A stretch of 64,000 bases of DNA from Burkholderiales bacterium Ga0077544 (GTDB lineage: Bacteria; Pseudomonadota; Gammaproteobacteria; Burkholderiales; Burkholderiaceae_D). Made by a program: the position numbers and the translations under genes. Shown here piece after piece: positions 39,168 to 49,154 of this stretch. Location of the stretch: NCBI GenBank assembly GCA_001464355.1, contig LNEU01000018.1, forward strand, positions 124,001-188,000. The letters run 5' to 3'. The notes under the pieces were generated by a model that worked only from the letters and a program-made list of their open reading frames with translations, had not been told where the DNA came from and did no database searches. How positions within the stretch are numbered: position 1 is the first letter of the stretch; every line of letters begins with the position of its first letter.

Positions 39168-41722
39168 GTGCGGTTCCGGCTATCGACAATCAGCTTGCTG
39201 CAGAGGCGACGCTGCCGGATGCTGCCTGCTATCACTGCGGTTTGCCGGTGCCGCTGTCGGTGCCGGGACTGCATGCGTCCAAGTGGCAAGTCGAGATAGA
39301 CGATCAGCCGCGCGCCATGTGTTGTCCCGGTTGCGCAGCGGCGGCACAAACGATCATGGACATGGGCTTGTCCGATTACTACCGTACCCGTTCGGCTTTT
39401 TCTTCTCAGGTGGACAGTGCGGCGCTGCTGCCGGAGGAATTGCGACTCTATGATTTGCCGGACGCCAGCAAGCAATTCGACCTGAATGCAGAAAGTGCAG
39501 AAGCCACCTTGTCGATTGAAGGCATACGCTGTGCGGCCTGCGTGTGGCTGATTGAAAGACGTCTTGCGCACTTGCCCGGCTTGCAGGCGATCAATCTGAA
39601 TGTGGCTACTGAACGCCTGTATGTGCGCTGGGACAAGTCGCTGTGCAAACCCAGCGACATTCTTCAAGCCCTGCGCGATATCGGTTACACCGCATATCCA
39701 TACGATACGAACCGGCACGATGCGCAATTGCGCCGCGCCAGTCGTACGTTGTCACGTCAATTGTTCGTCGCCGGACTGTCGATGATGCAGGTGATGATGT
39801 ATGCGGTACCCGCATACATTTCGCACGATGGCACGCTGGAAGCGGACATGGCCGAGCTGATGCGCTGGGCCAGCTTGTTGCTGACGATACCGGCCATCTG
39901 TTACTCGGCCTTGCCGTTCTTTCGCGGGGCATACGCCAGTCTGCGTCAAGGGACACTGGGCATGGACGTGCCGGTTTCGCTCGGCATAGGTGCAGCTTTT
40001 TTTGCGAGTTTGCTGGCCGTGTTGCAGGGAAGTGGCGACGTCTATTTTGACTCCGTGACGATGTTCATCTTCTTGCTGCTGTGCAGCCGTTATCTGGAAT
40101 TAGTAGCGCGCCGCAAAGCCGCCAGTGCGCTGGAAAAATTGCAGCATGCGTTGCCGGCCGCAGCGTCACTGATGCGCGCTTATCCAGCACAACGCGATTG
40201 CACCACGGTCGCGGCGACGCAGCTGTGCACCGGCGATTTCATCCTGGTCAAGCCGGGTGAGGCCATTGCGGTGGATGGCGAGATCGTCGAAGGTAGCAGC
40301 ACGATAGACATGTCGCTGTTGACTGGTGAAAGCCTGCCTTTGAAGAAAAGCGCAGGCGAGATCCTGCCGGGCGGCGCGGTCAATATCTCGCAGGCGATCG
40401 TGCTGCGTGTCTGCAAGGTCGCGGCCGAGAGCACGCTGTCGCAATTGATCAAGCTTATAGAGCGTGCCGGCCATGCCAAGCCGCAGATATCCTTGTGGGC
40501 CGACCGCGTCGCAGCATGGTTTGTGGCAGGACTGTTGCTGTTGGCGGTAGCCGTATTCCTGTTCTGGCAATGGCATGAGCCGTCGCGTGCGTGGCAGATT
40601 GCGATTGCGGTACTGGTCGTATCTTGTCCGTGTGCGTTGTCGCTTGCGACGCCGACTGCGCTGGCGGCTGCGACCGACAGACTGGTACAGCAGGGCGTAT
40701 TGATCGTGCAGCCGCATGTTCTGGAAATTCTGCATCGCACCAGCCATATCGTGTTCGACAAAACCGGCACGCTGACAGTAGGCAAGCCGGCCCTGCAAAA
40801 ACTGCAAACCTTCGGCCTGATGGATAGGCGTGCTTGCCTGCAGATTGCCGCAGCACTGGAGCAATCGAATGCGCATCCGCTGGCGCAGGCGATTATCGCG
40901 GCGGCCGATACAACAGCGCCAGCCATCTCGATGGAAGAAGTCATCTATGTCGCGGGGCAGGGTGTGGAGGGTGTGATAGACGGGATACGCTACCGACTCG
41001 GCAGCGCGTCGTTTGTCAGCGAGTTGGCGGGACGTGCGGTCACCGATCATGGTGCAGCCGGAATGACGCCGGTTTATCTGGCCCGCAGCGATGCCTTGCT
41101 CGCGCGGTTTGATCTGGCCGACGCGATACGTGATGATGCGCACGAGGTGATTGCCTATTTTCAGCGGTCCGGTAAAACCGTTATCTTGTTAAGCGGTGAT
41201 CAGGACGACGTCACCCGGCACGTTGCGCAGCAACTCGGCATCGCTGAAGCGCATGGCGCATGCCTGCCAGAGCAGAAGCTGGCATTCGTCCAGGCACTGC
41301 AGCAGCGTGGCGCCATCGTCGCGATGGTGGGTGACGGCATCAATGATGCCGCTGTGCTGCGTGCTGCTGATGTATCTTTTGCAATGGGTTCTGGTTCGGC
41401 ACTGGCACAGACGCATGCCGATACGGTCTTGTTGTCGCCGCATCTGTCGGCGGTATCCAATGCTGCAGAAGTTGCCAATAAAACCATGCATGTGATCCGG
41501 CAGAATCTGGCGTGGGCCACGTGCTACAACCTGTTGGCGATTCCGGCAGCGGCAGTCGGCTGGATCAATCCGTGGTTGTCCGGCATCGGCATGTCTGTCA
41601 GCTCGGCAGTGGTGATTGTGAATGCGCTGCGCTTGCGCCGCATTCCACGTGCAAAGGCGAGCATGCGCAAGTCAATGACTGATCAAGGCAGCATCGCTGT
41701 CGCATTACGGAGGCAGGTGTAA
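39164..41722 (+). CDS. ccoI: Cu-translocating P-type ATPase, cbb3 oxidase assembly (track start 38981; real start likely 39164)
   Basis: MCCPGCAAAAQTI, GIRCAACVWLIE, VSCPCALSLATP (CPC), DKTGTLTVG, MVGDGINDAAVL. Confidence 0.93.
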   Translation: MSAVPAIDNQLAAEATLPDAACYHCGLPVPLSVPGLHASKWQVEIDDQPRAMCCPGCAAAAQTIMDMGLSDYYRTRSAFSSQVDSAALLPEELRLYDLPDASKQFDLNAESAEATLSIEGIRCAACVWLIERRLAHLPGLQAINLNVATERLYVRWDKSLCKPSDILQALRDIGYTAYPYDTNRHDAQLRRASRTLSRQLFVAGLSMMQVMMYAVPAYISHDGTLEADMAELMRWASLLLTIPAICYSALPFFRGAYASLRQGTLGMDVPVSLGIGAAFFASLLAVLQGSGDVYFDSVTMFIFLLLCSRYLELVARRKAASALEKLQHALPAAASLMRAYPAQRDCTTVAATQLCTGDFILVKPGEAIAVDGEIVEGSSTIDMSLLTGESLPLKKSAGEILPGGAVNISQAIVLRVCKVAAESTLSQLIKLIERAGHAKPQISLWADRVAAWFVAGLLLLAVAVFLFWQWHEPSRAWQIAIAVLVVSCPCALSLATPTALAAATDRLVQQGVLIVQPHVLEILHRTSHIVFDKTGTLTVGKPALQKLQTFGLMDRRACLQIAAALEQSNAHPLAQAIIAAADTTAPAISMEEVIYVAGQGVEGVIDGIRYRLGSASFVSELAGRAVTDHGAAGMTPVYLARSDALLARFDLADAIRDDAHEVIAYFQRSGKTVILLSGDQDDVTRHVAQQLGIAEAHGACLPEQKLAFVQALQQRGAIVAMVGDGINDAAVLRAADVSFAMGSGSALAQTHADTVLLSPHLSAVSNAAEVANKTMHVIRQNLAWATCYNLLAIPAAAVGWINPWLSGIGMSVSSAVVIVNALRLRRIPRAKASMRKSMTDQGSIAVALRRQV

Positions 41723-41728
41723 ACGGAC

Positions 41729-41875
41729 ATGGAAGCTTTATACCTGTTGATCCCGCTGAGTATCCTGATCGTATTCCTCGCAATATGGATATTCTTTCGT
41801 GCCTCCGACGGTGGTCAGTTTGACGATCTGAAAGGCCCGGGCGAACGACTTCTTCAAGATGACGATAGTCCTTGA
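41729..41875 (+). CDS. ccoS: cbb3-type cytochrome oxidase assembly protein CcoS (48 aa; below the ORF track cut-off)
   Basis: Translation MEALYLLIPLSILIVFLAIWIFFRASDGGQFDDLKGPGERLLQDDDSP; position immediately after ccoI. Confidence 0.92.
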   Translation: MEALYLLIPLSILIVFLAIWIFFRASDGGQFDDLKGPGERLLQDDDSP

Positions 41876-42039
41876 AATACATCGACATCTGATCATTGTC
41901 TGCCGCTCTGCAGTTGCGCGTGAACCGTCGCGAGTTCTGGCAAGTGACTATCTGCATCGCAAATAACAAACAGAAAAGAGACAAGTAAAGGGCACGTAAC
42001 AAGCACGTCGCACTATTTGCGGGCTTTGCTCTGCAAATT

Positions 42040-42053
42040 TTGATGCAAATCAA
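42040..42053. promoter_or_regulatory. FNR/ANR box upstream of ccoN
   Basis: TTGAT-GCAA-ATCAA, perfect consensus. Confidence 0.9.
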
Positions 42054-42115
42054 AATGCATATTCCACCAGCACCTTACCCTCAAGTTCATCATCGTTGTA
42101 CTTTAGGGAGAAGGT

Positions 42116-43546
42116 TTGGTGGACAAGACACTTGACTACAACTACAAGATCGTCAAACAGTTTGCGATCGCCACAGTTGTGTGGGGAGTGATAGGGATGC
42201 TGGTTGGCGTCTTTATCGCGGCACAACTGGCATGGCCTGCACTTAATTTCGATATTCCATGGCTGAGCTACGGTCGCTTGCGTCCACTGCATACCAACGG
42301 CGTCATCTTTGCGTTTGGTATTTGCGGACTCTTCGCGACGTCATACTACGTGGTGCAGCGTACCTGTCAGGTACGTTTGTTCTGCGACAAACTGGCAGCA
42401 TTCACATTCTGGGGCTGGCAACTGGTGCTGGTACTGGCCGTCATTACTTTGCCTATGGGCTGGACCCGTGCCAAGGAATACGCCGAGCTTGAATGGCCGA
42501 TCGCGATATTGATCACCGTAGTGTGGGTAGCTTATGCGGTGGTCTTCTTCGGTACACTGCTCAAGCGCAAGGTCGCACACATCTATGTCGCCAACTGGTT
42601 CTTTGGCGCCTACATCATTGCTGTCGCGTTACTGCACATTGTCAACGGTGCCAGCATGCCGGCCTCGCTCGGCAAATCTTATTCGGCTTATTCTGGTGTG
42701 CAGGATGCGATGATCCAGTGGTGGTATGGCCACAATGCAGTCGGCTTCATCCTGACTGCCGGTTACCTCGGCATGGTGTATTACTTCATTCCGAAACAGG
42801 CTGAGCGGCCGGTGTATTCCTACCGTCTGTCCATCGTCCATTTCTGGGCGCTGATCTTTACGTATATGTGGGCAGGTCCGCATCATTTGCACTACACGGC
42901 ATTGCCGGACTGGACGCAATCGATAGGCATGGTGTTCTCGCTGGTGCTATTGGCACCGTCGTGGGGCGGCATGATCAACGGCATGATGACCTTGTCCGGC
43001 GCATGGCACAAACTGCGCTCCGATCCTATTCTCAAGTTCCTGATCGTATCGCTGTCTTTCTACGGCATCGCCACCTTTGAGGGTCCGATGATGTCGATCA
43101 AGACAGTCAACTCCTTGTCGCATTACACAGACTGGACCATCGGTCACGTACATGCCGGTGCATTGGGCTGGGTCGGCTTCATCACCATGGGTTCGATCTA
43201 TTACCTGATTCCGCGTTTGTCCGGCAAGAAGGAGATGTGGAGCATGCGTCTGATCGAACTGCATTTTTGGGTCGCGACCATCGGCATCGTGTTGTACATC
43301 GCATCGATGTGGATTGCCGGCGTGATGCAGGGCTTGATGTGGCGCGCAGTCAATCCTGACGGCACCTTGACTTACACCTTTGTCGAGAGCGTGAAGGCGA
43401 CGTATCCGTACTACGTGATCCGTTTTACTGGCGGCCTGTTGTACCTGTCTGGCATGTTGCTGATGGCTTACAACACCTGGATGACGATGCGCGAGAGTAG
43501 TGCCGTCAATGCACGCATCCCTGCGGTCCTTCCGGCACACGCATAG
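42116..43546 (+). CDS. ccoN: cbb3-type cytochrome c oxidase subunit I (TTG start at 42116 or GTG at 42119)
   Basis: Heme-copper oxidase subunit [53 protein letters not shown]. Confidence 0.96.
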   Translation: MVDKTLDYNYKIVKQFAIATVVWGVIGMLVGVFIAAQLAWPALNFDIPWLSYGRLRPLHTNGVIFAFGICGLFATSYYVVQRTCQVRLFCDKLAAFTFWGWQLVLVLAVITLPMGWTRAKEYAELEWPIAILITVVWVAYAVVFFGTLLKRKVAHIYVANWFFGAYIIAVALLHIVNGASMPASLGKSYSAYSGVQDAMIQWWYGHNAVGFILTAGYLGMVYYFIPKQAERPVYSYRLSIVHFWALIFTYMWAGPHHLHYTALPDWTQSIGMVFSLVLLAPSWGGMINGMMTLSGAWHKLRSDPILKFLIVSLSFYGIATFEGPMMSIKTVNSLSHYTDWTIGHVHAGALGWVGFITMGSIYYLIPRLSGKKEMWSMRLIELHFWVATIGIVLYIASMWIAGVMQGLMWRAVNPDGTLTYTFVESVKATYPYYVIRFTGGLLYLSGMLLMAYNTWMTMRESSAVNARIPAVLPAHA

Positions 43547-43571
43547 ATACAAACAGATCAAGGAGTATTGA

Positions 43572-44186
43572 ATGAAATTTTCACATGAGTGGATCGAAAA
43601 GAATCCATGGCTGTTGATCGCGCTGGTGACGCTGGTGATCAGCGTCGGCGGTGCGGTAGAGATCGTGCCGCTGTTCTTCCAGAAATCGACCACTGAGCCG
43701 ATTGCAGGATTGAAGCCGTATTCGCCCTTGCGTCTGGCCGGTCGCGATATTTATACACGCGAAGGTTGCTACAACTGTCATTCGCAAATGATTCGTCCTT
43801 TCCGTGCAGAGACCGAACGTTACGGTCATTACTCGGTTGCCGGTGAATTTGTTTATGACAGACCGTTCCAGTGGGGCTCCAAACGTACCGGTCCGGATCT
43901 GGCGCGTGTAGGCGGACGTTACAGCGATGAATGGCATCGTACACATCTGGATAATCCGCGCGATCTGGTGCCTGAATCGAATATGCCTGGTTATCCATGG
44001 CTGGCAAAAACCAAGCTGGTGCCGGCAGAGATTACGCCGAAGATGAACGCGCTGAAACGTCTTGGCGTGCCTTACTCAGATGAAGAAATCAAGGCCGCAC
44101 CAGCCGCACTGGTTGGTAAGACGGAGCAGGATGCGTTGGTGGCATATCTGCAGGGACTAGGCATTTTGATCAAGGCGAGACGCTAA
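43572..44186 (+). CDS. ccoO: cbb3-type cytochrome c oxidase subunit II
   Basis: [47 protein letters not shown]. Confidence 0.96.
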   Translation: MKFSHEWIEKNPWLLIALVTLVISVGGAVEIVPLFFQKSTTEPIAGLKPYSPLRLAGRDIYTREGCYNCHSQMIRPFRAETERYGHYSVAGEFVYDRPFQWGSKRTGPDLARVGGRYSDEWHRTHLDNPRDLVPESNMPGYPWLAKTKLVPAEITPKMNALKRLGVPYSDEEIKAAPAALVGKTEQDALVAYLQGLGILIKARR

Positions 44187-44188
44187 TC

Positions 44189-44362
44189 ATGAACATTTCC
44201 ATCGATGCGAGCAGCATCATGACAGTAGTGAGTTTTTTGACATTCGTCGGCATCCTGGTGTGGACGTTTGTCATGCATCGCGGCAGCGATTTCGACAAGG
44301 CAGCACGTACGCCGTTTGCAGATGAAGAAGATATGGAGAACGAGGAGCAGCGCCATGTCTGA
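44189..44362 (+). CDS. ccoQ: cbb3-type oxidase subunit CcoQ (57 aa; below the ORF track cut-off)
   Basis: Translation MNISIDASSIMTVVSFLTFVGILVWTFVMHRGSDFDKAARTPFADEEDMENEEQRHV; overlaps ccoP start. Confidence 0.9.
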   Translation: MNISIDASSIMTVVSFLTFVGILVWTFVMHRGSDFDKAARTPFADEEDMENEEQRHV

Positions 44363-45293
44363 TTTCACCAATGATTTCTGGAATATATACATCACGGTAC
44401 TGACGCTGCTCGGCATCATCGGTTGCGGCATCCTGTTGTGGTCGCAATCCCAGGTCAAAGTCAAGATTGAGCCGGGTACAAATCATCAAATGGAAACCAC
44501 CGGTCACGTCTGGGATGAAGACCTGACCGAACTCAACACACCGATGCCGCGCTGGTGGATGTGGTTGTTCTACATCACGATCGTTTTTGCATTGGCTTAT
44601 CTCGCGTTGTATCCGGGACTCGGCACCTATGTCGGCAAGTTGGGCTGGAAGTCGGCAGATGCTTACCAAACAGAATTGAAAAAAGCCGATGCCGATTACG
44701 GTCCGCTGTTCAATCAATATCAGCAGCAGGATTTGAAAGCAGTTGCAGCCGATTCACAGGCACATGCCATTGGTGAACGCTTGTTCCTCACTTATTGCGC
44801 GCAATGCCACGGTTCGGATGCGCGTGGCAACAAGGGTTATCCGAATCTGACTGACAAGGATTGGCTGTATGGCGGCACACCGGAAGTCATCAAGACCACG
44901 ATCCTGCAAGGACGCCACGGCGTGATGCCTTCGATGGCTGCAGCGCTGGGTTCCGACAAGGATGTGGAAAACGTCGCGCATTACGTGTTGAGCTTGTCCG
45001 GCTCCAATTCCGATCCTATCAAGACTGTGTTCGGTAAACCGAAGTTCGCCGCATGCGCGGCGTGTCATGGTGCCGATGGCAAGGGTAATCAGGCATTGGG
45101 CGCGCCTAATCTGACCGACAAGGTGTGGTTGTACGGCGGCAGCGCCAACACGATCATGGAAAGCATACGCAAGGGGCGCGACAACATGATGCCGCCTTTC
45201 GAAGATTTCCTGGGCGACGCCAAGGTGCATGTGCTGGCTGCGTATGTATGGAGTTTGTCGAATGACGTCAAAGCTGAGCAGCCGAAAAAATGA
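44355..45293 (+). CDS. ccoP: cbb3-type oxidase subunit III, dihaem cytochrome c (track start 44268; likely 44355)
   Basis: MSDFTNDFWNIYI; two CxxCH motifs (CAQCHGSD, CAACHGAD). Confidence 0.95.
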   Translation: MSDFTNDFWNIYITVLTLLGIIGCGILLWSQSQVKVKIEPGTNHQMETTGHVWDEDLTELNTPMPRWWMWLFYITIVFALAYLALYPGLGTYVGKLGWKSADAYQTELKKADADYGPLFNQYQQQDLKAVAADSQAHAIGERLFLTYCAQCHGSDARGNKGYPNLTDKDWLYGGTPEVIKTTILQGRHGVMPSMAAALGSDKDVENVAHYVLSLSGSNSDPIKTVFGKPKFAACAACHGADGKGNQALGAPNLTDKVWLYGGSANTIMESIRKGRDNMMPPFEDFLGDAKVHVLAAYVWSLSNDVKAEQPKK

Positions 45294-45390
45294 TGGAAGT
45301 CAGGCGAGACTGCATGTGCTGGATCTCGCCTGATGCCATCCATAAATTTGTTTTTGTAGTTGACCAAAGATTGAAAGAGCAGGCACGAGC

Positions 45391-46791
45391 ATGAGCGTCA
45401 GCGACCCTGAAGTTTCCGTCATCAAGATGTATGCCGCGCGGGAAGAGATATATCCGCGCGAGACGAAAGGGCGTTATGCAAGCTTGCGCTGGATATGCGT
45501 ATGGCTGACGCAGCTCGCGTTTTACGGGCTTCCGTGGCTGAACTGGAATGACAGGCAGGCCTTGCTGTTCGATCTGGCCGCGCGCAAGTTTTATATTTTC
45601 GGCATCGTGTTGTGGCCACAGGATTTTATTTATCTTGCGGCTTTGCTCATTATCTCTGCCTATCTGCTGTTTCTGGCGACGGCGATTGCCGGCCGAGTCT
45701 GGTGCGGTTTTGCCTGCCCGCAAACGGTTTATACAGAAATTTTTCTGTGGATAGAGCGGATGATAGAAGGCAAGCGCAGCGCACGCATGCGCCTCGACAA
45801 ACAGCCTGCATCATTTTCCAAGATTGCAAAAAAGACCGCCAAGCATATGGCGTGGGGCGGCGTTGCACTATGGACGGGGTTCACGTTCGTCGGCTACTTC
45901 ACTCCGATTCATACCTTGACGCAGGAAGTATTGAACCTTGCACTCGGCCCGTGGGAGCTATTCTGGGTATTGTTTTATGCATTCGCCACTTACGGTAATG
46001 CAGGCTGGTTGCGTGAACAGGTCTGCAAGTACATGTGTCCCTACGCACGCTTTCAGAGCTCGATGTTCGACAAGGATTCGCTGATCATCAGCTACGATCG
46101 AAAACGCGGCGAACCACGCGGCATGCCGAGCAAGCATGCAGATGCATCGGCGAAGACATTGGGGGATTGCATAGATTGCACATTGTGCGTGCAGGTTTGT
46201 CCGGTCGGCATCGATATCCGCGATGGCTTGCAGTACGAATGCATAGGATGTGCCGCCTGCGTCGATGCCTGCAATACGGTGATGGATAAAGTAGGGTCAC
46301 CGCGCGGCTTGATTCGTTATACGACGGATAACGCGCTGACCAACAATCTGTCGATCAAGGAAGTCCGGCGGCGTGCGTTGCGTCCACGAGTATTAATCTA
46401 TACCGGCATCCTGCTGGCAATTGTGGTGACCTTCTTTTCGGCACTCGGTTTGCGTACACCGCTCAAGCTAGACGTGATTCGCGATCGCGGTGCGATGGGG
46501 CGCGAGGTCGAGGACGGCATGATAGAAAATGTATACAGACTGCAAATCATGAACACGGCAGAAGCCGCGCACCGCTATCAAATCAGCGTGGCCGGCATTG
46601 AATCGCTGGCACTGGCAACACCGGATGTCGTCGATCTGGCGCCAACCGAAACGCGTGCAGTACCAATCAGAGTACGGGCTGCACAAGGGCAGGGTGCACC
46701 AGGCTCCAACAAGATAACCGTCACGCTGAAAGCAATCGATGATGACGGCCTGCAAGTCACTGAAGACGCGGTATTTTTTGTGCCGCGTTGA
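45391..46791 (+). CDS. ccoG: cbb3 oxidase accessory protein CcoG (polyferredoxin-like)
   Basis: VWCGFACPQTVYTEIFLWIER; CIDCTLCVQVCPVGIDIRDGLQYECIGCAACVDACN. Confidence 0.95.
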   Translation: MSVSDPEVSVIKMYAAREEIYPRETKGRYASLRWICVWLTQLAFYGLPWLNWNDRQALLFDLAARKFYIFGIVLWPQDFIYLAALLIISAYLLFLATAIAGRVWCGFACPQTVYTEIFLWIERMIEGKRSARMRLDKQPASFSKIAKKTAKHMAWGGVALWTGFTFVGYFTPIHTLTQEVLNLALGPWELFWVLFYAFATYGNAGWLREQVCKYMCPYARFQSSMFDKDSLIISYDRKRGEPRGMPSKHADASAKTLGDCIDCTLCVQVCPVGIDIRDGLQYECIGCAACVDACNTVMDKVGSPRGLIRYTTDNALTNNLSIKEVRRRALRPRVLIYTGILLAIVVTFFSALGLRTPLKLDVIRDRGAMGREVEDGMIENVYRLQIMNTAEAAHRYQISVAGIESLALATPDVVDLAPTETRAVPIRVRAAQGQGAPGSNKITVTLKAIDDDGLQVTEDAVFFVPR

Positions 46792-46810
46792 AATAGCCAA
46801 GGAGAACAAT

Positions 46811-47338
46811 ATGTCGAAGGTTGCATCGATACCGAATGCCACGCACAACGAAGGTCCCTGGTACAAGCACCGCTGGCCCTGGTTGTTGATGATGGGCCCG
46901 TTCGCGGTAGTGATCGCGGGCAGTATCACGATCTGGATTGCCGTGACACAGCAGGATGCGTTGGTGGTGGATGACTATTACAAGCAGGGCAAGGCGATCA
47001 ATCAGGATTTGCGGCGCGATCGCGTCGCTAGCGATTTGGGCGTACAGTTCTCTGCGCATTACGACGCATCTACCCGCATGTTGAGTGGGTCGGTATCCAA
47101 CGAGGCGAGGCAGGCGATAGACAGTATCAGCGTGCGGCTGATACACGCAACGATTCCGGAAAAAGACCTTGTGCTGCTCGCCCAGCCTGATCAGGCTGGA
47201 AAATTTTCAGTCGCTTTACCCTTGCTGGCGATGGGGCGCTGGCAGGTACTGGTGGAGAATCAGAAGCGCGACTGGCGTTTGAACGGTAGTTGGAGCTGGC
47301 CGGCGCAACGCAGTATTGCCATTGCTGCAGACGAATAA
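46811..47338 (+). CDS. ccoH: FixH/CcoH-like membrane protein
   Basis: PWYKHRWPWLLMMGPFAVVIAGSITIWIAV...VVDDYYKQGKAINQDLRRD. Confidence 0.87.
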   Translation: MSKVASIPNATHNEGPWYKHRWPWLLMMGPFAVVIAGSITIWIAVTQQDALVVDDYYKQGKAINQDLRRDRVASDLGVQFSAHYDASTRMLSGSVSNEARQAIDSISVRLIHATIPEKDLVLLAQPDQAGKFSVALPLLAMGRWQVLVENQKRDWRLNGSWSWPAQRSIAIAADE

Positions 47339-47372
47339 AAAATAAAGCAGCTCAATAAAAAGAGGAGACACA

Positions 47373-47603
47373 ATGCAACGACTATTGATGATCGTTCTAT
47401 GGCCTTCGTTTTTGGTGGCTATCGTAGCGGAAGGCGCACTGTTTTCACTGATCGACCCCTTGCATGGTTCCGTGGTTGATGGCAAAGAGGCAGTCTGGTC
47501 GCTGGCGACTTACACCATAGGCTTCTTTCTCCTGTGGCTGTTCTGTGCATTGTCGAGCGCGCTGACCTGTTATCTGGGCCTGGGCGCAAAGGAAATAAAG
47601 TAG
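47373..47603 (+). CDS. Small two-TM membrane protein in cco cluster, unknown function
   Basis: 76 aa, two hydrophobic segments; AGAGGAGA SD upstream. Confidence 0.7.
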   Translation: MQRLLMIVLWPSFLVAIVAEGALFSLIDPLHGSVVDGKEAVWSLATYTIGFFLLWLFCALSSALTCYLGLGAKEIK

Positions 47604-47701
47604 CGGCGCGAAGGCGTGCAGATTGAGTCGCTAACAAGTCGCGATCATCATGCACTGCATTCTGAAAAGGCCAGGGGCCGCAAGTTGTTGCGATAGCGGC
47701 A

Positions 47702-48457
47702 TCAGCCGCAGGTTTCCGTCCCTGCAGCCATTGCCTTCAAGGTGACGGGGTCAAGCAATACGATTTCACGATTGCTGACGGTTAGCAATCCTTGCTTTTT
47801 GAATTTGGAAAGCAGACGACTGATACTTTCTATCGTCAGACCGAGATAATTTCCGATATCTTCGCGCGACATGCGCAACTGGAAGTCTGTCGAGGAATAG
47901 CCGCGCGCCGTGTAACGCGATGCCAGATTCACCAAAAAGGCAGCAAAACGCTGCTCAGCGCGCATATTGCCCAGCAGGAGCATGACGCTTTGTTCACGCG
48001 TGATTTCCTGACTCATCATGCGATGAAAGTGCCGCAGCAGGATGGGCATGGTGCCGAACAACTCTTCCAGTCTGGGAAACGGGATCTCGCAGACTTCACT
48101 ATCTTCCAGTGCAATCGCATCGCAATGATGACGGTCTGTACTGATCGCATCCATGCCGAGTAATTCGCCGGCCATCTGGAACCCGGTAATCTGCTGCTCG
48201 CCGCCGGCATTGATCTGATATGTCTTGAAATGACCGATCCGTACTGCGTATAGATTGGTAAATGGATCATCCATCCGGTACAGGTAACCGTCACGCGGCA
48301 CCTTCCGTCGGCGACCGATGATCTCATCCAGCTTGTCCATATCGTTTTCACCCAAGCCCATGGGCAGGCACAACTGGTGCATGCTGCAGGTTGCGCAACT
48401 GGTGCGCAGTGAAGTAACGAGGGAAGACGGATGGGGGAGGGGGGAAGAATTGCTCAT
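47702..48457 (-). CDS. fnr: Fnr/Anr-type CRP-family transcriptional regulator
   Basis: N-terminal cysteines CATCSMHQLC, cNMP-binding-like domain with CDAIALEDSEVCEIPF, C-terminal HTH (MSREDIGNYLGLTIESISRLLSKF). Confidence 0.92.
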   Translation of the reverse strand: MSNSSPLPHPSSLVTSLRTSCATCSMHQLCLPMGLGENDMDKLDEIIGRRRKVPRDGYLYRMDDPFTNLYAVRIGHFKTYQINAGGEQQITGFQMAGELLGMDAISTDRHHCDAIALEDSEVCEIPFPRLEELFGTMPILLRHFHRMMSQEITREQSVMLLLGNMRAEQRFAAFLVNLASRYTARGYSSTDFQLRMSREDIGNYLGLTIESISRLLSKFKKQGLLTVSNREIVLLDPVTLKAMAAGTETCG

Positions 48458-48487
48458 GATTTATTATGCATCCTGGTAGCAATTATT

Positions 48488-48506
48488 AAGTGCACTACGT
48501 GCACTT
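48488..48506. promoter_or_regulatory. Perfect 8+3+8 palindrome between fdxA stop and fnr start
   Basis: AAGTGCAC-TAC-GTGCACTT. Confidence 0.6.
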
Positions 48507-48513
48507 TAAACGT

Positions 48514-48876
48514 TTATTTTTTGTTTGCAAAATGACCAGCTTGTATTGTTGTCTGAAGCAAAGATATCTTGTCTTGGATTTTTGCCCATTTTTCATGATC
48601 CGGCATCGGTTCCTGTTGCAGCTTGATCCGCTTCCATTCCGGATGATGTGACAAGTTACGGTTCAATTCGACAAAATGCTTTTGATCCTCGGCGATTTCA
48701 GAGGCGCCGATAATGGCATTGACCGGGCATTCAGGTACGCACACCGAGCAATCTATGCATTCATCCGGATTGATGGCCAGAAAGTTGGGCCCTTCAAAGA
48801 AACAATCCATAGGGCATACCGCGACGCAATCTGTGTATTTGCACTGTATGCATGATTCAGTCACTACAAAAGGCAT
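48514..48876 (-). CDS. fdxA: 7Fe ferredoxin
   Basis: [18 protein letters not shown]...[16 protein letters not shown]. Confidence 0.95.
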   Translation of the reverse strand: MPFVVTESCIQCKYTDCVAVCPMDCFFEGPNFLAINPDECIDCSVCVPECPVNAIIGASEIAEDQKHFVELNRNLSHHPEWKRIKLQQEPMPDHEKWAKIQDKISLLQTTIQAGHFANKK

Positions 48877-49154
48877 GTCTCGGATCCATTTTCCATAGGA
48901 TTCGCCATTGTAAGCGCTAAGGGAATTAATTCCTTAAATAAGGGTATTGATGAAAAATACTCAACTCCATGTCTTCTACACGAAATAATTGCATCGCCTG
49001 ACAGACCGATCTGCCCTGGACTTTCAGTCCAGCGGCGAACATATACAATATGGATATTGCAGAAACGTCACTTTGCGTGAAACAAATGGTTTCAACTTGC
49101 GGGCGCAATGCCTGCTAAAGTTGCGGCGCACACAAGACTTAACAGGGGATCGCG

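Noticed and set aside
40166-41143. 325 aa antisense ORF opposite ccoI
   Set aside because: Low-complexity Arg/Gln-rich antisense translation; sense strand is a clear P-type ATPase.
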